Of a DNA stretch of 64,000 bases, positions 62,597 through 64,000 are shown in pieces. The position numbers and the translations under genes are program-made. The stretch comes from Solirubrobacteraceae bacterium (GTDB taxonomy: Bacteria > Actinomycetota > Thermoleophilia > Solirubrobacterales > Solirubrobacteraceae): assembly GCA_029263125.1 (NCBI GenBank), contig JAJCYD010000004.1, positions 62,001-126,000 of the forward strand. The letters are read 5' to 3'. How positions within the stretch are numbered: position 1 is the stretch's first letter; the number at the start of each line of letters is the position of its first letter. The notes beneath the pieces are model-generated. The model worked only from the letters and a program-made list of their open reading frames with translations, was not told where the DNA came from and ran no database searches.

Positions 62597-64000
62597 ATGC
62601 CGCCAGGCAGACGCCACGACGTGAGCTGGTCGCGCCCTATCCTCATCTGGATCCCCTCCGCAGGCACACCACCGCACGCCTCGGGCATCGCGTCGCACCT
62701 CGTCGCGTTCGCGGCAGAGCTGCGCTGCGAAGGGGTCAACAGCGGCACGGCGGAACTGCTGGACGCGGTCGCCGTGCTCGAGCAGGTCTCGTGGACCGAG
62801 CCGCAGGACTTCCGCGAGGGGCTCGCCGCGACGCTCGCCAAGTCCCAGGAGGACCGGCGGATCTTCGAGCTGGTCTTCGAGCGCTTCTTCTTCCGCGCAG
62901 CGGAAACCGCCGCGATCGTCGAGAGCATCACCGAGGGATCGGCCGGCGGAGCTGCCGGCGGCGAGGGCGCCGATGTCGACCTGGAGACCCTGCGCCAGCA
63001 GATCGCCGCCGCGCTGCGCGAGGGTTCCGAGGGAGCGATGCGCGACCTCGCACGGCTGGCGATCGCGGCGTTCGGGCGCGCCGGACCCGGCTCGGGCGTC
63101 GTCGGCGTGGATGTGCAGCGCATCCGCCGTCAGCTCGGCCTGCGCTCAGAACCCCAGCCTGACCTGCCCGCCGAGGACCCGCGCCGCGACGGCGTCCCCC
63201 GCGACGCCCTCAGACACTTCGAATCGCTGCTGCGCCGCGAGCTGCAGCGCGGCAAGATCGAGCGCACCCAGACCCTCCCCCCGTCGCGCCCGCTGTCAGA
63301 GCTCGACCGCGCGCTGCCGTCCGGACCGCTTCAGGACCTCGCCGCGGTGCACCGCGTCGTCGCGCAGCTCAAACGCCGCCTGAAGACCCAGGGCCAGGAG
63401 ACCCGCGGCCATCGCCGCCACGCCCACGTCGACGTGCGGCGCACGATGCGCGCGTCGCTGCAGACCGGCGGCGTGCCGGTGTCGCTGCGCTTCAAGCCGC
63501 AGCGACCGCGCCGGCCGGAGATCTACGTGCTGTGCGACGTCTCGACGAGCGTGACGAGCGCGTCGGTGTTCTTCTTGTCGGTGCTGCACGCCCTGCACGA
63601 CTCCTTTCGCAAGATGCGCTCCTTCGTCTTCATCGAGCGCATCTCGGAGGTCACCGACGTCTTCGATCGCGAGCGCGACTTCCGGGCGGTGTCGGAGGCG
63701 ATCGGACGCGACGCGGGCGTCGCCGACGTCAGCGGCTACACCGACTACGGCCGCGTGTGGTCGGAGTTTCGCGCCCTCGTCGAGGACGACCTGCACCCCC
63801 GCGCGACGGTCATCGTGCTCGGCGACGCCCGTACGAACGGGCGCGACCCGCGCGCGGACATCTTCGCCGAGGTTGCCGCCCGCGCCGGGCGAACCTTCTG
63901 GCTGAATCCCGAGCCGCGGCTGTACTGGAACTACGGCGACTCGGTCATCGCGACCTACGAGCAGCACTGCCAGGCGTTCGAGTGTTGGACGACCAACCAG
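62597..64000 (+). CDS. VWA-domain protein (CoxE-like), 3' end outside the window
   Basis: At least 468 residues. The N-terminal region has ASHLVAFAAELRCEGVNSG and VFERFFFRAAE, then an acidic/Arg-rich middle. The VWA domain carries the MIDAS motif YVLCDVSTSV near residue 315, then SVLHALHDSFRKMRSF and VIVLGDARTNGRDP. VWA proteins of this group partner with the adjacent MoxR ATPase. Start uncertain: ATG 62597 or GTG 62621. The frame is still open at base 64000. Confidence 0.88.
   Translation, partial: MPPGRRHDVSWSRPILIWIPSAGTPPHASGIASHLVAFAAELRCEGVNSGTAELLDAVAVLEQVSWTEPQDFREGLAATLAKSQEDRRIFELVFERFFFRAAETAAIVESITEGSAGGAAGGEGADVDLETLRQQIAAALREGSEGAMRDLARLAIAAFGRAGPGSGVVGVDVQRIRRQLGLRSEPQPDLPAEDPRRDGVPRDALRHFESLLRRELQRGKIERTQTLPPSRPLSELDRALPSGPLQDLAAVHRVVAQLKRRLKTQGQETRGHRRHAHVDVRRTMRASLQTGGVPVSLRFKPQRPRRPEIYVLCDVSTSVTSASVFFLSVLHALHDSFRKMRSFVFIERISEVTDVFDRERDFRAVSEAIGRDAGVADVSGYTDYGRVWSEFRALVEDDLHPRATVIVLGDARTNGRDPRADIFAEVAARAGRTFWLNPEPRLYWNYGDSVIATYEQHCQAFECWTTNQ

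Overview
The window is GC-rich chromosomal DNA from an actinobacterium. The best guess is the class Thermoleophilia (Solirubrobacterales-like). This is inferred from the GC-rich codon use, a Gram-positive disA-radA-clpC-carD-sigH style cluster, a single-protein PlsC-GpsA, two-domain laccases and many genes without ribosome binding sites. No genus is claimed.

Region 1-2.8 kb holds the 5' part of a fused acyltransferase/glycerol-3-phosphate dehydrogenase, an unknown membrane-like protein, a tRNA-Thr(TGT) and a decayed VapC toxin tail. Region 2.8-14.4 kb is accessory: a membrane acyltransferase-3, a 181-bp palindromic element flanked by CTAG, a GT2 glycosyltransferase, tandem 72-bp hairpin repeats, and a 2976-residue modular polyketide synthase. 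The synthase reads KSQ-AT-ACP / KS-AT-DH-KR-ACP and ends in a hexapeptide-repeat acyltransferase instead of a thioesterase. It is predicted to build one short methyl-branched unsaturated acyl group and transfer it directly to an acceptor. This is the strongest candidate for an undescribed system here.

Region 14.5-36.1 kb is the conserved core: two FKBP isomerases, then leftward genes sigH, rlmB, cysS, ispF, a PHP phosphoesterase, ispD, carD, disA, radA, a cyclic-nucleotide-binding protein, clpC, greA, coaX, folK-folB-folP, ftsH, hpt and tilS. They link isoprenoid precursor, folate and CoA supply with c-di-AMP signalling, proteolysis, tRNA and rRNA modification and stress transcription. carD and ispD have no ordinary start codon.

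Region 36.2-45 kb has a PspC-type envelope-stress two-component operon, a possible structured small RNA, an SCP2 protein, a nucleoside phosphorylase and a three-domain peptidoglycan hydrolase. Region 45-50 kb is a fatty-acid beta-oxidation operon (acyl-CoA dehydrogenase, PadR regulator, bifunctional hydroxyacyl-CoA dehydrogenase/enoyl-CoA hydratase) with a TetR-type operator on its promoter.

Region 50.6-64 kb holds an exported copper operon (cupredoxin, two-domain multicopper oxidase, cupredoxin), TerC next to a truncated Ca2+/H+ antiporter, an aldo/keto reductase, a lipoprotein facing a C5-epimerase-like protein, an EVE-domain protein, a secreted glycosidase-like protein, a metallo-beta-lactamase-fold hydrolase and a MoxR/VWA pair that runs off the end. 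A -10 hexamer 6-10 bases before the start codon recurs across the window, so leaderless mRNAs look common.
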